The notes beneath the pieces were generated by a model. The model did not search any database. It saw only the letters and a program-made list of their open reading frames with translations, and was not told the origin of the DNA. Source: Aliiroseovarius sediminis (lineage in GTDB: Bacteria > Pseudomonadota > Alphaproteobacteria > Rhodobacterales > Rhodobacteraceae). From it: a stretch of DNA of 64,000 nt. The stretch spans positions 363,973-427,972 of the forward strand of contig NZ_JALBYP010000021.1 of the NCBI RefSeq assembly GCF_022678485.1, written 5' to 3'. A program made the translations under genes and the position numbers. Positions 8,668 through 17,312 of this stretch are shown here, piece by piece; the first letter of the stretch is position 1, and each line of letters starts with the position of its first letter.

Positions 8668-10016
8668 CCGGCATCGAACTGGCGATCCTTGCCTTCGGGC
8701 TGATGCTTCTGGCGATCTTCCTGCGGCTGCCCATCGGGCTTGCCATGGGCATGACCGGCTTTTTCGGCATCTGGTATCTGATGGGTCGTCCCTCGGTCAC
8801 GCTGAGCCAGCTCAAGACGCTGTCTTACGACACGTTCTCCAGTTATTCCTTATCCATCGTGCCGCTGTTTCTGCTGATGGGGCAGTTTGCCACCAAATCC
8901 GGCATGTCCAGCGCGCTGTTCGAGGCCGCAAGCGATTGGTTGGGCCACCGCAAGGGCGGGGTGGCGATGGCCGCCGTGGGGGCCTGCGCAGGGTTCGGCG
9001 CGGTGTGTGGATCGTCGTTGGCGACGGCCTCGACGATGGGACAGGTGGCGTTGCCTGAAATGCGCAAGCGCGGTTATTCCGACGCGTTGTCCACCGGGGT
9101 TCTGGCCGCTGGTGGGACGCTCGGCATCCTGATCCCGCCTTCGGTGATCCTGGTGATCTATGCGATCCTGACCGAACAGAACATCGTGAAAATGTTCATC
9201 GCCGCCCTGATCCCCGGCATATTGGCCGCGCTGGGTTACATGCTGACCGTGGCCATCATGGTGCGTATCAAGCCAGACAGCGCGACGACTGCGGACCGCG
9301 TGCCTTACGCGCACCGGTTCAAGACGCTCCTGTCGATCTGGCCCGTGGTGGTGATCTTCGGCCTTGTCATTGGCGGGATCGCGGCGGATTGGAACTGGAC
9401 GAAGGCGGGTGTGCAAGCCCTGTTCACCCCGACCGAGGGCGCGGCGGTGGGGGCCGTTGCCACCGGGCTTTATGGCGCCATGACCGGAGGACTGACTTGG
9501 AGGGGCTTTCTGGACAGTATCCTGTCGACTGCCCAATCCACGGCGATGATCTTCTTCATCCTGCTGGGCGCACAGATCTTCAACTCGTTCCTGGCCTTCA
9601 CCCAAGCCCCGCAGATGCTGGCCGATTGGGTGGTGGGGCAGGGGTTTGCGCCTCTGGCCGTGCTGTCGGTGATGCTGGTCACCTATTTGATCTTCGGCTG
9701 CATCATGGACAGCCTGTCGATGATCCTGCTGACCATCCCGATCTTCTATCCGATCATCAATGTGCTGGATTTCGGCCTGACCCCCGAACAGACCGGTATC
9801 TGGTTCGGCATTCTTGCCCTGATCGTGGTCGAGGTCGGGTTGATCACGCCGCCGGTGGGCATGAACCTATTCATCATCAACGCCATGGCGCGTGATATTC
9901 CCATGCAGGCGACCTATCGCGGCGTGGCACCCTTTGTGCTGTCGGACCTGATCCGGGTGGTTGTTCTGGTCGCATTTCCGGGCATCACCTTATGGCTGGT
10001 CGCGATCATGTTCTAG
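8664..10016 (+). CDS. dctM: TRAP transporter large permease (DctM family)
   Basis: 450 aa with about 12 helices. It forms the Na+-coupled transport channel. Family features are GLAMGMTGFFGIW near the N-terminus, LFLLMGQFATKSGMS, GTLGILIPPSVILVIYA and, near the C-terminus, EVGLITPPVGMN. Translational overlap with dctQ shows an obligate pair. tRNA-Leu lies 73 nt downstream. The TRAP locus is otherwise isolated, with no DctP or regulator, and no metabolic gene adjoins it. Confidence 0.93.
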   Translation: MTGIELAILAFGLMLLAIFLRLPIGLAMGMTGFFGIWYLMGRPSVTLSQLKTLSYDTFSSYSLSIVPLFLLMGQFATKSGMSSALFEAASDWLGHRKGGVAMAAVGACAGFGAVCGSSLATASTMGQVALPEMRKRGYSDALSTGVLAAGGTLGILIPPSVILVIYAILTEQNIVKMFIAALIPGILAALGYMLTVAIMVRIKPDSATTADRVPYAHRFKTLLSIWPVVVIFGLVIGGIAADWNWTKAGVQALFTPTEGAAVGAVATGLYGAMTGGLTWRGFLDSILSTAQSTAMIFFILLGAQIFNSFLAFTQAPQMLADWVVGQGFAPLAVLSVMLVTYLIFGCIMDSLSMILLTIPIFYPIINVLDFGLTPEQTGIWFGILALIVVEVGLITPPVGMNLFIINAMARDIPMQATYRGVAPFVLSDLIRVVVLVAFPGITLWLVAIMF

Positions 10017-10089
10017 ATCACGCAAAATCGCCGGAACTGGGCAAAAACGCGTTGACCTTGCCGTGGGGCTTGGGTAATCCCAACCCAGT

Positions 10090-10175
10090 GCCCAAGTGGC
10101 GGAATGGTAGACGCAGGGGATTCAAAATCCCCCGCCTTCACGGGCGTGAGAGTTCGAGTCTCTCCTTGGGCACCA
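10090..10175 (+). tRNA. tRNA-Leu (anticodon CAA)
   Basis: 86-nt class II tRNA. The acceptor arms GCCCAAG (10090) and CTTGGGC (10165-10171) pair fully, followed by discriminator A and an encoded CCA. The anticodon stem GGGGA/TCCCC encloses the 7-nt loop TTCAAAA, giving CAA. A long variable arm and the T-loop GTTCGAGTC are present. This is the only tRNA gene I can find in the window. Confidence 0.97.
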
Positions 10176-10252
10176 CTCCGATTTCAGTTACAGATATCCC
10201 TGCCGCCCCAGCGATGCGCGGGGCCTGTGGAAGTGTCAGACGGGGGGCGACC

Positions 10253-11366
10253 ATGCCGGACAAAGACGCAGACAAAAGGGCCGCCGATCTTCTGCACCAC
10301 AGGGCGCAGGGGCTGGCCAAGGGCGACCCGATTGCGCTGCCGCTGGTGTCAAGTTCGATGTTTCACCTGCCGGGCGACCCCGATGGCGCGGCCAGCTATG
10401 GCCGGACGAACAACCCGACCTGCGAGGCCCTGGAATGCAGCCTGTCGGTGCTTGAGGACGCGCCGTGCCTGTGTTTTCCATCCGGGATGGCCGCGATCTC
10501 GGCGGCGCTGTTTGCAACGCTCAGGGCGGGGCAAACGCTATTGATCCCGTCGGACGGCTATTACGTGACGCGCCTGTTGGCAGACCGGTTTCTGGCCGGG
10601 CTGGGTGTCACGGTGATCCAGCGCCCGACCTGTCATTTTGCCGAAGGGGGCTTTGACGGGATCGACGTGGTGTTCATCGAAAGCCCTTCGAACCCTGGTT
10701 TGGAGCTGTGCGACATCGCCGCCATTGCGCGCGATGTGCGCCGCAGAGGCGGAAAGACGATCGTCGATAACACGACGATGACCCCGTTCGGCCAGCGCCC
10801 GCTGGATCTGGGTGCGGATATGATCGTGGCATCAGACACGAAGGCACCCGGTGGGCATTCGGACCTTCTGATGGGTCATGTGGCGACACGGGACGAGGCA
10901 TTGCACCGCGCGGTCCTTGACTGGCGGACAATCTCGGGCGCTGTCGCCGCGCCAAATGCCGCGTGGCTTCTGCATCGCGGGCTAGAAACGTTGGAGCTTC
11001 GCTTCGCCCGGATGTGTCATAGCGCGGGAATTCTGGCGGCTGCCTTGATCGACCATCCGGCGGTCATAAACATACGCTATCCTGGTCTGCCAAGTGATTC
11101 CGCCCATGATCTAGCGCGACGGCAGATGTCGACATTCGGCTTTCTGATCGGCCTGACTTTGCCTGACAAGGACCAGGCTGAGCGGTTTATCGCTAACTGT
11201 CGCCTGCTGCGTCCCGCCACGTCTTTTGGCGGTGTTCACAGCTCGGCCGAGCGGCGTGCGCGGTGGGGGGGATGCGGTGCCTGACGGGTTCGTGCGGCTA
11301 TCGATCGGATGCGAGCCGACCGGGACTTTGCTGGACGATTTTCTGAGCGCGTTGAACAACTTATAG
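10253..11366 (+). pseudogene. PLP-dependent sulfur amino acid enzyme (Cys/Met metabolism family), apparent frameshift
   Basis: Trans-sulfuration enzyme of the cystathionine gamma-synthase/lyase family. The frame from ATG 10253 shows YGRTNNPTC, the FPSGMAAI region and SDTKAPGGHSD, whose lysine should bind PLP. At a run of seven Gs (11265-11271) the frame changes: read as is, the protein ends at 11284 with RWGGCGA (343 aa). Removing one G restores RWGGDAVPDGFVRLSIGCEP to a stop at 11366, the expected family C-terminus (about 370 aa). This is either a sequencing indel in the homopolymer or a real lesion or slippage site. Which reaction it catalyses (beta- or gamma-lyase, or synthase) is not resolved. 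Confidence 0.75.
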
Positions 11367-11622
11367 CTCTCAAACCACGGCCAGCGAATCAAATCGCAGG
11401 TTGGCGCCGATAAATTACACGCGACGTAGCGTCAACTTGCCATCATAGATGGAATGTTGTGGCAGGATTATGGCGGGCGACGTGAATTATTCCCCAAAAG
11501 CGTGTAAACCTACTGATTTATCGAGATAATCTTCATATTTTTGTCGAAAAATGATAGTATTCCAATGTGTGAAAGTAATCGGATCCGGCTTGGATCCGGC
11601 AGTACATTAAGGGGTAATTGCG
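11367..11622. other. AT-rich intergenic gap before the Hint-domain gene
   Basis: 256 nt clearly richer in A and T than its surroundings, with no gene-like frame. It holds a perfect direct repeat of GGATCCGGC (11581-11589 and 11592-11600) and a TTTTTGTCGAAAAA-type imperfect palindrome near 11540. AAGGGG at about 11610-11614 probably serves the TTG start at 11623. The base composition suggests an acquired segment or a strong promoter region. Confidence 0.5.
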
Positions 11623-12297
11623 TTGAGTTTACGCGACATACGAGTACACGAAACACTCCCGCCTCAGTGGGTGGATTTCACAACAACGTCACCAACCTAC
11701 GATCCGATGCGGGGGCGTCATTCGCGCCGAGGCATCGCGTCGTCCGGCCTGTCGGCCAACACGCGGGTTGAGACGTTGCGCGGGCAGGTGGCTGCGCGGA
11801 ATTTGCAGATCGGTGACCAAGTCAAGATCGCGGGCGGTGGTTTCGCGCCCTTGCGATGGGTTGGCACGTCGCGACCACATGACGACACAGGACTGCCGAT
11901 GCGCAGGCTTACCGCCGATGGGGGCGAGTGCACGACGCTGTTGGCGCCTGATCACCTGGTTCTGATCCGTCACCAACGGGCCGAATTGCTTTTTGGCACG
12001 GCTGAGGTCTTGTGTCCTGCCAAATATCTGGGCACCGGCGGAATGTTCAGGTCCGATGCGCACGTCAACCCAGTATTCGTGCATTTGTTATTCGATACCC
12101 ACGAGATGGTGAAATGCGGTGATGACTGGGTCGAAAGCCTGCGTCCCGACATGGACCGGATTCGCGCCGAGGATCTTGCAACCGCACACGAGATCATCCA
12201 GCGGATGCCACGGCTGGCAAGTCGGCAAGGGCTTGCATCTTATATGCACACGCGCCCGGTTCTGGATGAACGTGAGGCACAGATGTTGATCGGCTGA
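11623..12297 (+). CDS. Hint (Hedgehog/intein-type) domain protein
   Basis: 224 aa from a TTG start (GGGG 9 nt upstream); ATG 11707 is the alternative. The domain begins at about residue 42 with NTRVETLRGQVAARNLQIGDQV, then APLRWVG, the LLAPDHLVLI histidine block and a C-terminal VFVHLLFDTHEMV. This is the Hint_2 pattern common in Rhodobacterales exported proteins. The usual catalytic Cys that opens the domain (CF..GT) appears replaced by a serine/alanine stretch (GLSANT). No long N-terminal passenger is present, so it is nearly a bare Hint domain. Its function is unknown. Confidence 0.75.
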   Translation: MSLRDIRVHETLPPQWVDFTTTSPTYDPMRGRHSRRGIASSGLSANTRVETLRGQVAARNLQIGDQVKIAGGGFAPLRWVGTSRPHDDTGLPMRRLTADGGECTTLLAPDHLVLIRHQRAELLFGTAEVLCPAKYLGTGGMFRSDAHVNPVFVHLLFDTHEMVKCGDDWVESLRPDMDRIRAEDLATAHEIIQRMPRLASRQGLASYMHTRPVLDEREAQMLIG

Positions 12298-12314
12298 TCC
12301 CGCGGGGTCAAAGT

Positions 12315-12902
12315 TCAGGTTCGGTCCAGCCACATCTTCCAATCGTCAGGCGTATCCACATCGAAACAGGCGTGATCGCCGGAAAGGGGCACCAGACCGG
12401 TGGGCGCGTCTTTAAGCGCGTGCAAGGCCCCTTGATCGCCGGACAAAGACTTTAGCCTGTTCAAAAAGCGCGCAGGGATCAACACCGGATGGCCGGGTGC
12501 GTCGCCACCTGCACCGCGCAGAATGCGCTTTGGATCAAACCTAGTGCAAACCGCCACCAGATCGTCACCTGTTAGGGCCGGCATATCGCCTAACACGATC
12601 AGCACGCCTGCGACCCCCTTGGGCAACTGCCCGGTGGCTTGTGACAGGCTGTGGCCCAGGCCAAGCGCCGCATCCGTACATATCAGCGGCGTTGCATCCA
12701 GGTTATAGACCACTTGCTGCCGTTCTTGGGCGTCAGGGGGCAGGGCCACGAACACGCGGTGCCCGGTGCGCTGCGCGGCCCTGATGCGGTGTTCCAGCAA
12801 GGGCCGTCCGTCGCGCGCGGGCAGAAGCAGCTTGTCGCGCCCCATGCGCCGCGATTGCCCGGCCGCCATCACAAGCACCGCTAGGTTGGGGGCAGGGTCC
12901 AT
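12315..12902 (-). CDS. MobA/MocA-like nucleotidyltransferase
   Basis: 195 aa, NTP-transferase fold. VLVMAAGQSRRMGRDKLLLP is the nucleotide-binding signature (LAAGxSxRMGxxK), and VLGDMPAL holds the metal-binding Asp. Members transfer CMP or GMP to molybdopterin, or activate other small molecules. No molybdoenzyme or cofactor gene is nearby, so the exact substrate is unknown; the sequence is closer to MocA-type than to MobA. It lies 5 nt downstream of livM and may be the last gene of the liv transcript. Confidence 0.75.
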   Translation of the reverse strand: MDPAPNLAVLVMAAGQSRRMGRDKLLLPARDGRPLLEHRIRAAQRTGHRVFVALPPDAQERQQVVYNLDATPLICTDAALGLGHSLSQATGQLPKGVAGVLIVLGDMPALTGDDLVAVCTRFDPKRILRGAGGDAPGHPVLIPARFLNRLKSLSGDQGALHALKDAPTGLVPLSGDHACFDVDTPDDWKMWLDRT

Positions 12903-12907
12903 GACGA

Positions 12908-14263
12908 CTATTTCTCGGGGATCAGGCCGCGTGGGCTAAAGCGCAACACCAGAAGCAAGATCACCCCCATCGAGAACAACCGCATATGCGCCGCCGAGTC
13001 CAGCAGATGCGTTTTCAGGGCAGAGCCGTCCGCCAAGCCTGACGTCACAAGCGTCATCGCCCAATAGCCAATGGGCTCGACCTGAATCCACAGAAACCAG
13101 ATCAGGAAACCGCCGAGCACCGCGCCCAGATTGTTGCCCGACCCGCCGACGATCACCATTACCCAGATCAGGAAGGTATAGCGCAAGGGTTGATAGGTGC
13201 CTGGCGTCAGTTGCCCGTCCAGCGTTGTCATCATCGCGCCCGCCAATCCACACAACGCCGAGCCGAGGATGAAAATCTGCAAATGCCGCCCGGTCACGTT
13301 CTTGCCCATCGCCTGGGCTGCAACCTCGTTGTCGCGAATGGCGCGCATCATACGGCCCCAAGGCGAATGCAGCGATAGCTGCGCCAAAACAATCAAGACG
13401 ATCAGCACGACAGTAAACAGGACCGAATAGGACAGCTTGACCGCGATGGTCGAGGCCGTTGTTACGTTCATGCCCAACGCGTCCGCCTTGGCCACGAAGT
13501 CGGCGCTGCGCTGCAAATCGACCTCGTATGGTACAGGGCGCGGCAAGCCGATCACATTCTTCACACCGCGCGCCATCCAGTCTTCGTTCTTGATGATAGC
13601 AACGATGATCTCGGCGATGCCAAGCGTGGCGATCGCCAGATAATCAGACCGCAGCCCAAGGGCGGTCTTGCCCACAATCCACGCAGCCCCCGCCGCGAGC
13701 AGCCCACCAACAGGCCAAGCCAGCAAGGTCATGTAGCCATGCGCGCGGTAATTGTCCTGCCCACCCGGATTCAAGCCGCCAAGATAGCCGGTTTGGGCAG
13801 GGTTCACTGCTTCAACACCGGCCACGCCCGCATCAAATATCCAACGGAACAGGAAGAACCCTGCGATCAGGGTTGCCAGCATGATCAGGTTGCGCCTGCG
13901 TCCCTTGGTCATATGCTTGAATTGCCAGATCATCAGCACGATCGTGGCCGCCCCAAGGACCAGCCCGGCAATGATCTTGAAGCCCCCCGCGCTCCAAGCG
14001 CCGGGGGTTGGGGGCATCGACACCAGCACCGTGGCCAAGCCACCAAGGGCGACAAACCCCATGACCCCGACATTGAACAGACCCGCATAGCCCCATTGCA
14101 GGTTCACCCCCAAAGCCATGACCGCCGAGACCAGCGCCATGTTCAGGATCGCCAGGGACGCATTCCAACTTCCCGCGAAGATCCACCAATCGGTCGAGCC
14201 TTGAAGGATGAACAAAAGCGCGACAAGCGCGAACATGAGCGGTGTGCGGATGGACTGGCTCAT
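12908..14263 (-). CDS. livM: Branched-chain amino acid ABC transporter permease LivM
   Basis: 451-aa inner membrane permease. Hallmarks are the GLFNVGVMGFVALG segment, LRSDYLAIATLGIAEII and the EAA-like loop SPWGRMMRAIRDNEVAAQAMG that contacts the ATPase. It is longer than many LivM proteins because of an insertion between the first helices (about residues 115-165), a layout seen in alphaproteobacterial homologues. Its start overlaps the livH stop by 4 nt, so the two permeases are coupled. Confidence 0.92.
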   Translation of the reverse strand: MSQSIRTPLMFALVALLFILQGSTDWWIFAGSWNASLAILNMALVSAVMALGVNLQWGYAGLFNVGVMGFVALGGLATVLVSMPPTPGAWSAGGFKIIAGLVLGAATIVLMIWQFKHMTKGRRRNLIMLATLIAGFFLFRWIFDAGVAGVEAVNPAQTGYLGGLNPGGQDNYRAHGYMTLLAWPVGGLLAAGAAWIVGKTALGLRSDYLAIATLGIAEIIVAIIKNEDWMARGVKNVIGLPRPVPYEVDLQRSADFVAKADALGMNVTTASTIAVKLSYSVLFTVVLIVLIVLAQLSLHSPWGRMMRAIRDNEVAAQAMGKNVTGRHLQIFILGSALCGLAGAMMTTLDGQLTPGTYQPLRYTFLIWVMVIVGGSGNNLGAVLGGFLIWFLWIQVEPIGYWAMTLVTSGLADGSALKTHLLDSAAHMRLFSMGVILLLVLRFSPRGLIPEK

Positions 14264-15270
14264 ACCGATTGCCCCCTGAAAAGACCCGTGGGTTTGAACA
14301 ACAACACAATAATCAGAATAACGAAACTGACCGCGAATTTATAATCGGTGGACATCAATTGGACGAGGCTTGATGGCGCCAGACTTTCCGGCAACAGATA
14401 GGTTACAACCTTCTTCCACGCATAGGTCACGCCAACCTCGGAAAAGGCGATGACGAAGCCGCCCGCGATGGCGCCCAGTGGGTTGCCCAGCCCCCCCACG
14501 ATAGCAGAGGCGAAGATCGGCAAAAGAAGCTGAAAATAGGTGAAAGGTTTGAACGTCTTGTCCAGACCATAAAGGACACCGGCAATGGTGATCAAGCCGG
14601 CCACGATCATCCACGTGATCATAACCACCCGTTCGGGGTTGATACCCGACAGAAGCGCCAGATCTTCGTTGTCGGAAAAGGCGCGCATGGATTTCCCGGT
14701 GCGCGTCTTGTTCAGAAACCAGAACAGAGCAGCCACGACAATCACGGCGGTCACGATGGTCAGCCCCTGACTGGTCTTGAAAGCCAGCCCTTCGCGAAGC
14801 CCCGACCATTCCTTGAAATCGCGTGCGCTGATGATGAACCGCGCACCATCCGCAAACCTTTGATCGTCCGGCCCGATGACGAAGCGCACAAGCCCGTTCA
14901 TGATGAACATCACCCCCATCGAGGCCATGACAAACACAATTGGTTTGGCTTTCACCCGACGATAGAAGCGATAGACCACCCGATCCGTCGCCAGAAGCAT
15001 CAGTCCGGTGCCGACGATCCCAAAGGGCAGGGCCAGAAGCGCGGTGGGCAGCGGCGCAATCGACACGCCCATCGACTGAAACCACCACGTCACAAGGATC
15101 GTCACCATCGCGCCGAACGCCATGCTGTCACCATGCGCGAAGTTCGAAAATCTGAGGATCCCGTAGATCAGCGTGACCCCCAGCGCGCCCAGTGCCAGCT
15201 GGCTGCCATACGCGATGGCGGGTATCAGAACGAAATTGGTCAGCGCCACGACAGCGTTCAGAAAATCCAT
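14260..15270 (-). CDS. livH: Branched-chain amino acid ABC transporter permease LivH
   Basis: 336-aa permease subunit. The N-terminal GSQLALGALGVTLIYGILRFSNFAHGD is the LivH signature, and the loop KTRTGKSMRAFSDNEDLALLSGI is the ATPase-contacting EAA motif. It pairs with LivM to form the channel. Its ATG shares one base with the stop codon of the upstream small Cys-rich gene and overlaps livM at its end, placing it firmly within the operon. Confidence 0.92.
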   Translation of the reverse strand: MDFLNAVVALTNFVLIPAIAYGSQLALGALGVTLIYGILRFSNFAHGDSMAFGAMVTILVTWWFQSMGVSIAPLPTALLALPFGIVGTGLMLLATDRVVYRFYRRVKAKPIVFVMASMGVMFIMNGLVRFVIGPDDQRFADGARFIISARDFKEWSGLREGLAFKTSQGLTIVTAVIVVAALFWFLNKTRTGKSMRAFSDNEDLALLSGINPERVVMITWMIVAGLITIAGVLYGLDKTFKPFTYFQLLLPIFASAIVGGLGNPLGAIAGGFVIAFSEVGVTYAWKKVVTYLLPESLAPSSLVQLMSTDYKFAVSFVILIIVLLFKPTGLFRGQSV

Positions 15271-15611
15271 TAAAACTCTTCCTCACAAGTACCCAGATAG
15301 GTGATCGCCGTTGGGCCGTCATTGGAATGTGCGGTGAAGCGCGCTGCGTTCCCGTTGCGCGACAACAGGTATTCGGCGCCGTCCCCGGTAGCAAAGACCG
15401 CGGCCAAGCTGCCTTCTCGTTTCACGCCGACGACAGTCAGATCGCCGAAATCGGTGACAAGTTTCGAGGCGTCCAGCTCAGCGGTCAGCGAAAAGCTAGT
15501 GTCCTGACATGGCTCGGATTCGTAGCATTCTGTGGTGAAGGTGCAGGTCTGCCCCACGGCGGGCAGGGCCAGCAGCGCGGCACAGGTGGCGGGCAGGGCG
15601 ATACGATACAT
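15270..15611 (-). CDS. Small exported Cys-containing protein inside the liv operon
   Basis: 113 aa, family not recognised. It begins with a signal peptide (MYRIALPATCAALLALPAVGQ, cleavage near residue 21). The mature part has four cysteines at about 23, 29, 35 and 109, suggesting two periplasmic disulfides, and ends with TCEEEF. It sits between livF (2-nt gap) and livH (1-nt overlap), so it is co-translated with the transporter. A role in ligand capture or in stabilising the periplasmic side of the transporter is possible but is inference only. Confidence 0.7.
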   Translation of the reverse strand: MYRIALPATCAALLALPAVGQTCTFTTECYESEPCQDTSFSLTAELDASKLVTDFGDLTVVGVKREGSLAAVFATGDGAEYLLSRNGNAARFTAHSNDGPTAITYLGTCEEEF

Positions 15612-15613
15612 CC

Positions 15614-16441
15614 TCAGCCCCCCAGAAACGATTTGCGGACTTCGGGATCGGCCAGAAGGTCTTTGCCCGTGCCGGTATGCGCATTGGCACCTTGCACCAT
15701 CACATAGCCCTTGTCAGCGATCTCAAGTGCTTGCCGCGCATTCTGTTCCACCATCAGGATCGAAATGCCGGTGCGCGCCACTTCGATGATCCGGTCGAAC
15801 AACTCATCCATCACGATGGGGCTGACGCCGGCGGTGGGTTCGTCCAGCATCAACACTTTGGGCTTGGTCATCAGCGCGCGACCCACGGCGACCTGTTGCC
15901 GCTGACCGCCCGACAATTCGCCTGCGGCCTGATTGCGTTTTTCATGAAGGATGGGAAACAGCTCGAACACCTGCGCCATGGTGTGCGAGATGTCGTCTTC
16001 GCGAATGAAGGCGCCCATTTCCAAATTTTCCTGAACGGTCATCGAGGTAAAGATGTTCTGGGTCTGCGGCACGAACCCCATCCCCTTGCGCACCCGCACT
16101 TGTGGGGACAGGTCAGTGATATCCTCGCCATCCAGCCGAACCGAGCCTTGCCGCAGGTTCAGCATCCCGAACACGGCCTTCATGGCGGTGGATTTGCCTG
16201 CGCCGTTGGGGCCGACAATCACCGCGATCTCGCCCTTGTCCACGGCGATGGTGCAGTCATGCAGAATATCGGGTCCGGATTTGCCATAACCGCCGGTCAT
16301 GCTGTCGCCGATCAGAAACGCATCGCCCGTGTGCATCTGGTGGCCGGTCCCGGTCGAGGTGATCAGCGTCCCCTGACCCTTCGGATTGACGATCGAGGCA
16401 TCCTTGTTACCGCGTTCGTTCTGATAGGGGTTCCCGCTCAT
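15614..16441 (-). CDS. livF: Branched-chain amino acid ABC transporter ATPase LivF
   Basis: 275 aa. Walker A GPNGAGKST, Q-loop FVPQTQNIF, signature LSGGQRQQ and Walker B VLMLDEP are present; the VEQN segment carries the switch region. Unusually, about 45 extra residues, rich in Gly, Asn and Thr, precede the ABC domain; LivF proteins usually begin almost directly with the domain. An internal start at the methionine of MHTGDAF (residue 36) is possible, but the ATG at 16441 overlaps the livG stop by 4 nt and is kept. Confidence 0.92.
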   Translation of the reverse strand: MSGNPYQNERGNKDASIVNPKGQGTLITSTGTGHQMHTGDAFLIGDSMTGGYGKSGPDILHDCTIAVDKGEIAVIVGPNGAGKSTAMKAVFGMLNLRQGSVRLDGEDITDLSPQVRVRKGMGFVPQTQNIFTSMTVQENLEMGAFIREDDISHTMAQVFELFPILHEKRNQAAGELSGGQRQQVAVGRALMTKPKVLMLDEPTAGVSPIVMDELFDRIIEVARTGISILMVEQNARQALEIADKGYVMVQGANAHTGTGKDLLADPEVRKSFLGG

Positions 16442-17220
16442 GCGCCCACCTTGTCCTTGTTTTTCAGACCCGTGCCCAAATACGCCTCGATCACGTGCTC
16501 GTTCGCCTTGATCTCGTCCAGCGTGCCTTGGGCCAGGACTTTGCCTTCGGCCATGCAGATCACCGGGTCACAAAGTCGGTCGATGAAATCCATGTCGTGT
16601 TCGATCACGACGAACGTGTATCCGCGTTCTTCGTTCAGGCGTTTGATCGCGTCGGCGATGGTGTATAGCAGCGTGCGGTTCACGCCGGCGCCGACCTCGT
16701 CCAGAAAGACGATCCTGGCGTCGACCATCATCGTGCGGCCCAGTTCCAGCAGCTTTTTCTGCCCGCCCGATATTTCGCCAGCGCGCAGGTCGGCGATATG
16801 GGAAATTGTCAGAAATTCCAGTACTTCATCGGCTTTTGCGCGCAGGGCACGTTCTTCGTCGGCGATGCGCTTGCGACCAAACCATGTATCCCACAGATTT
16901 TCGCCAGATTGCCCACCCGGCACCATCATCAGATTTTCGCGACAGGTCATCGAGCCGAACTCATGCGCGATCTGGAACGTGCGCAAAAGACCTTTGTGAA
17001 ACAGGTCATGCGGGGGCAGGCCCGTGATATCTTCGCCCGCCATGGTGATCCGGCCTGATGTGGGTTTCAGCACCCCGGCGATCACGTTGAACAAAGTGGT
17101 TTTGCCAGCACCATTGGGCCCGATCAGCCCGGTGATCGAGCGTTCCTCGATCCGCATTGTGGCACCATCCACCGCGTGAAAGCCGCCAAAATGCTTGTGA
17201 ACGTCTTCGATGACGATCAT
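16438..17220 (-). CDS. livG: Branched-chain amino acid ABC transporter ATPase LivG
   Basis: 260 aa. Walker A GPNGAGKTTL, the TFQIAHEFGSMT Q-loop region, signature ISGGQKKLLELGR and Walker B IVFLDEVGAGV are all present. The Walker B is followed by VGAGV rather than the usual PAAGL, a mild deviation. The ATG at 17220 is chosen because GAGGGGA lies about 6 nt upstream. It follows the livK terminator-like hairpin and overlaps livF by 4 nt. Confidence 0.93.
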   Translation of the reverse strand: MIVIEDVHKHFGGFHAVDGATMRIEERSITGLIGPNGAGKTTLFNVIAGVLKPTSGRITMAGEDITGLPPHDLFHKGLLRTFQIAHEFGSMTCRENLMMVPGGQSGENLWDTWFGRKRIADEERALRAKADEVLEFLTISHIADLRAGEISGGQKKLLELGRTMMVDARIVFLDEVGAGVNRTLLYTIADAIKRLNEERGYTFVVIEHDMDFIDRLCDPVICMAEGKVLAQGTLDEIKANEHVIEAYLGTGLKNKDKVGA

Positions 17221-17267
17221 GTGTATCCCCTCTCGCAACTTCAGGTATGCTGCGCAACCTACAGAAA

Positions 17268-17289
17268 CAGCCCGGAAAAATCCGGGCTG
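17268..17289 (-). terminator. Attenuator hairpin between livK and livG
   Basis: Perfect 8-bp stem CAGCCCGG/CCGGGCTG with a 6-nt A-rich loop, located 24 nt after the livK stop and about 48 nt before the livG start. There is no strong U-tract on the minus strand, so it probably acts as a partial terminator or mRNA stabiliser that keeps the binding protein more abundant than the membrane subunits, a known arrangement for ABC operons. Confidence 0.6.
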
Positions 17290-17312
17290 CTTCGTTTGCT
17301 ATATCATCGCGA

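Noticed and set aside
9992..10252. Open frame upstream of the PLP enzyme that would add 87 residues
   Set aside because: It runs through the tRNA-Leu gene and has no similarity; ATG 10253 gives the family N-terminus.
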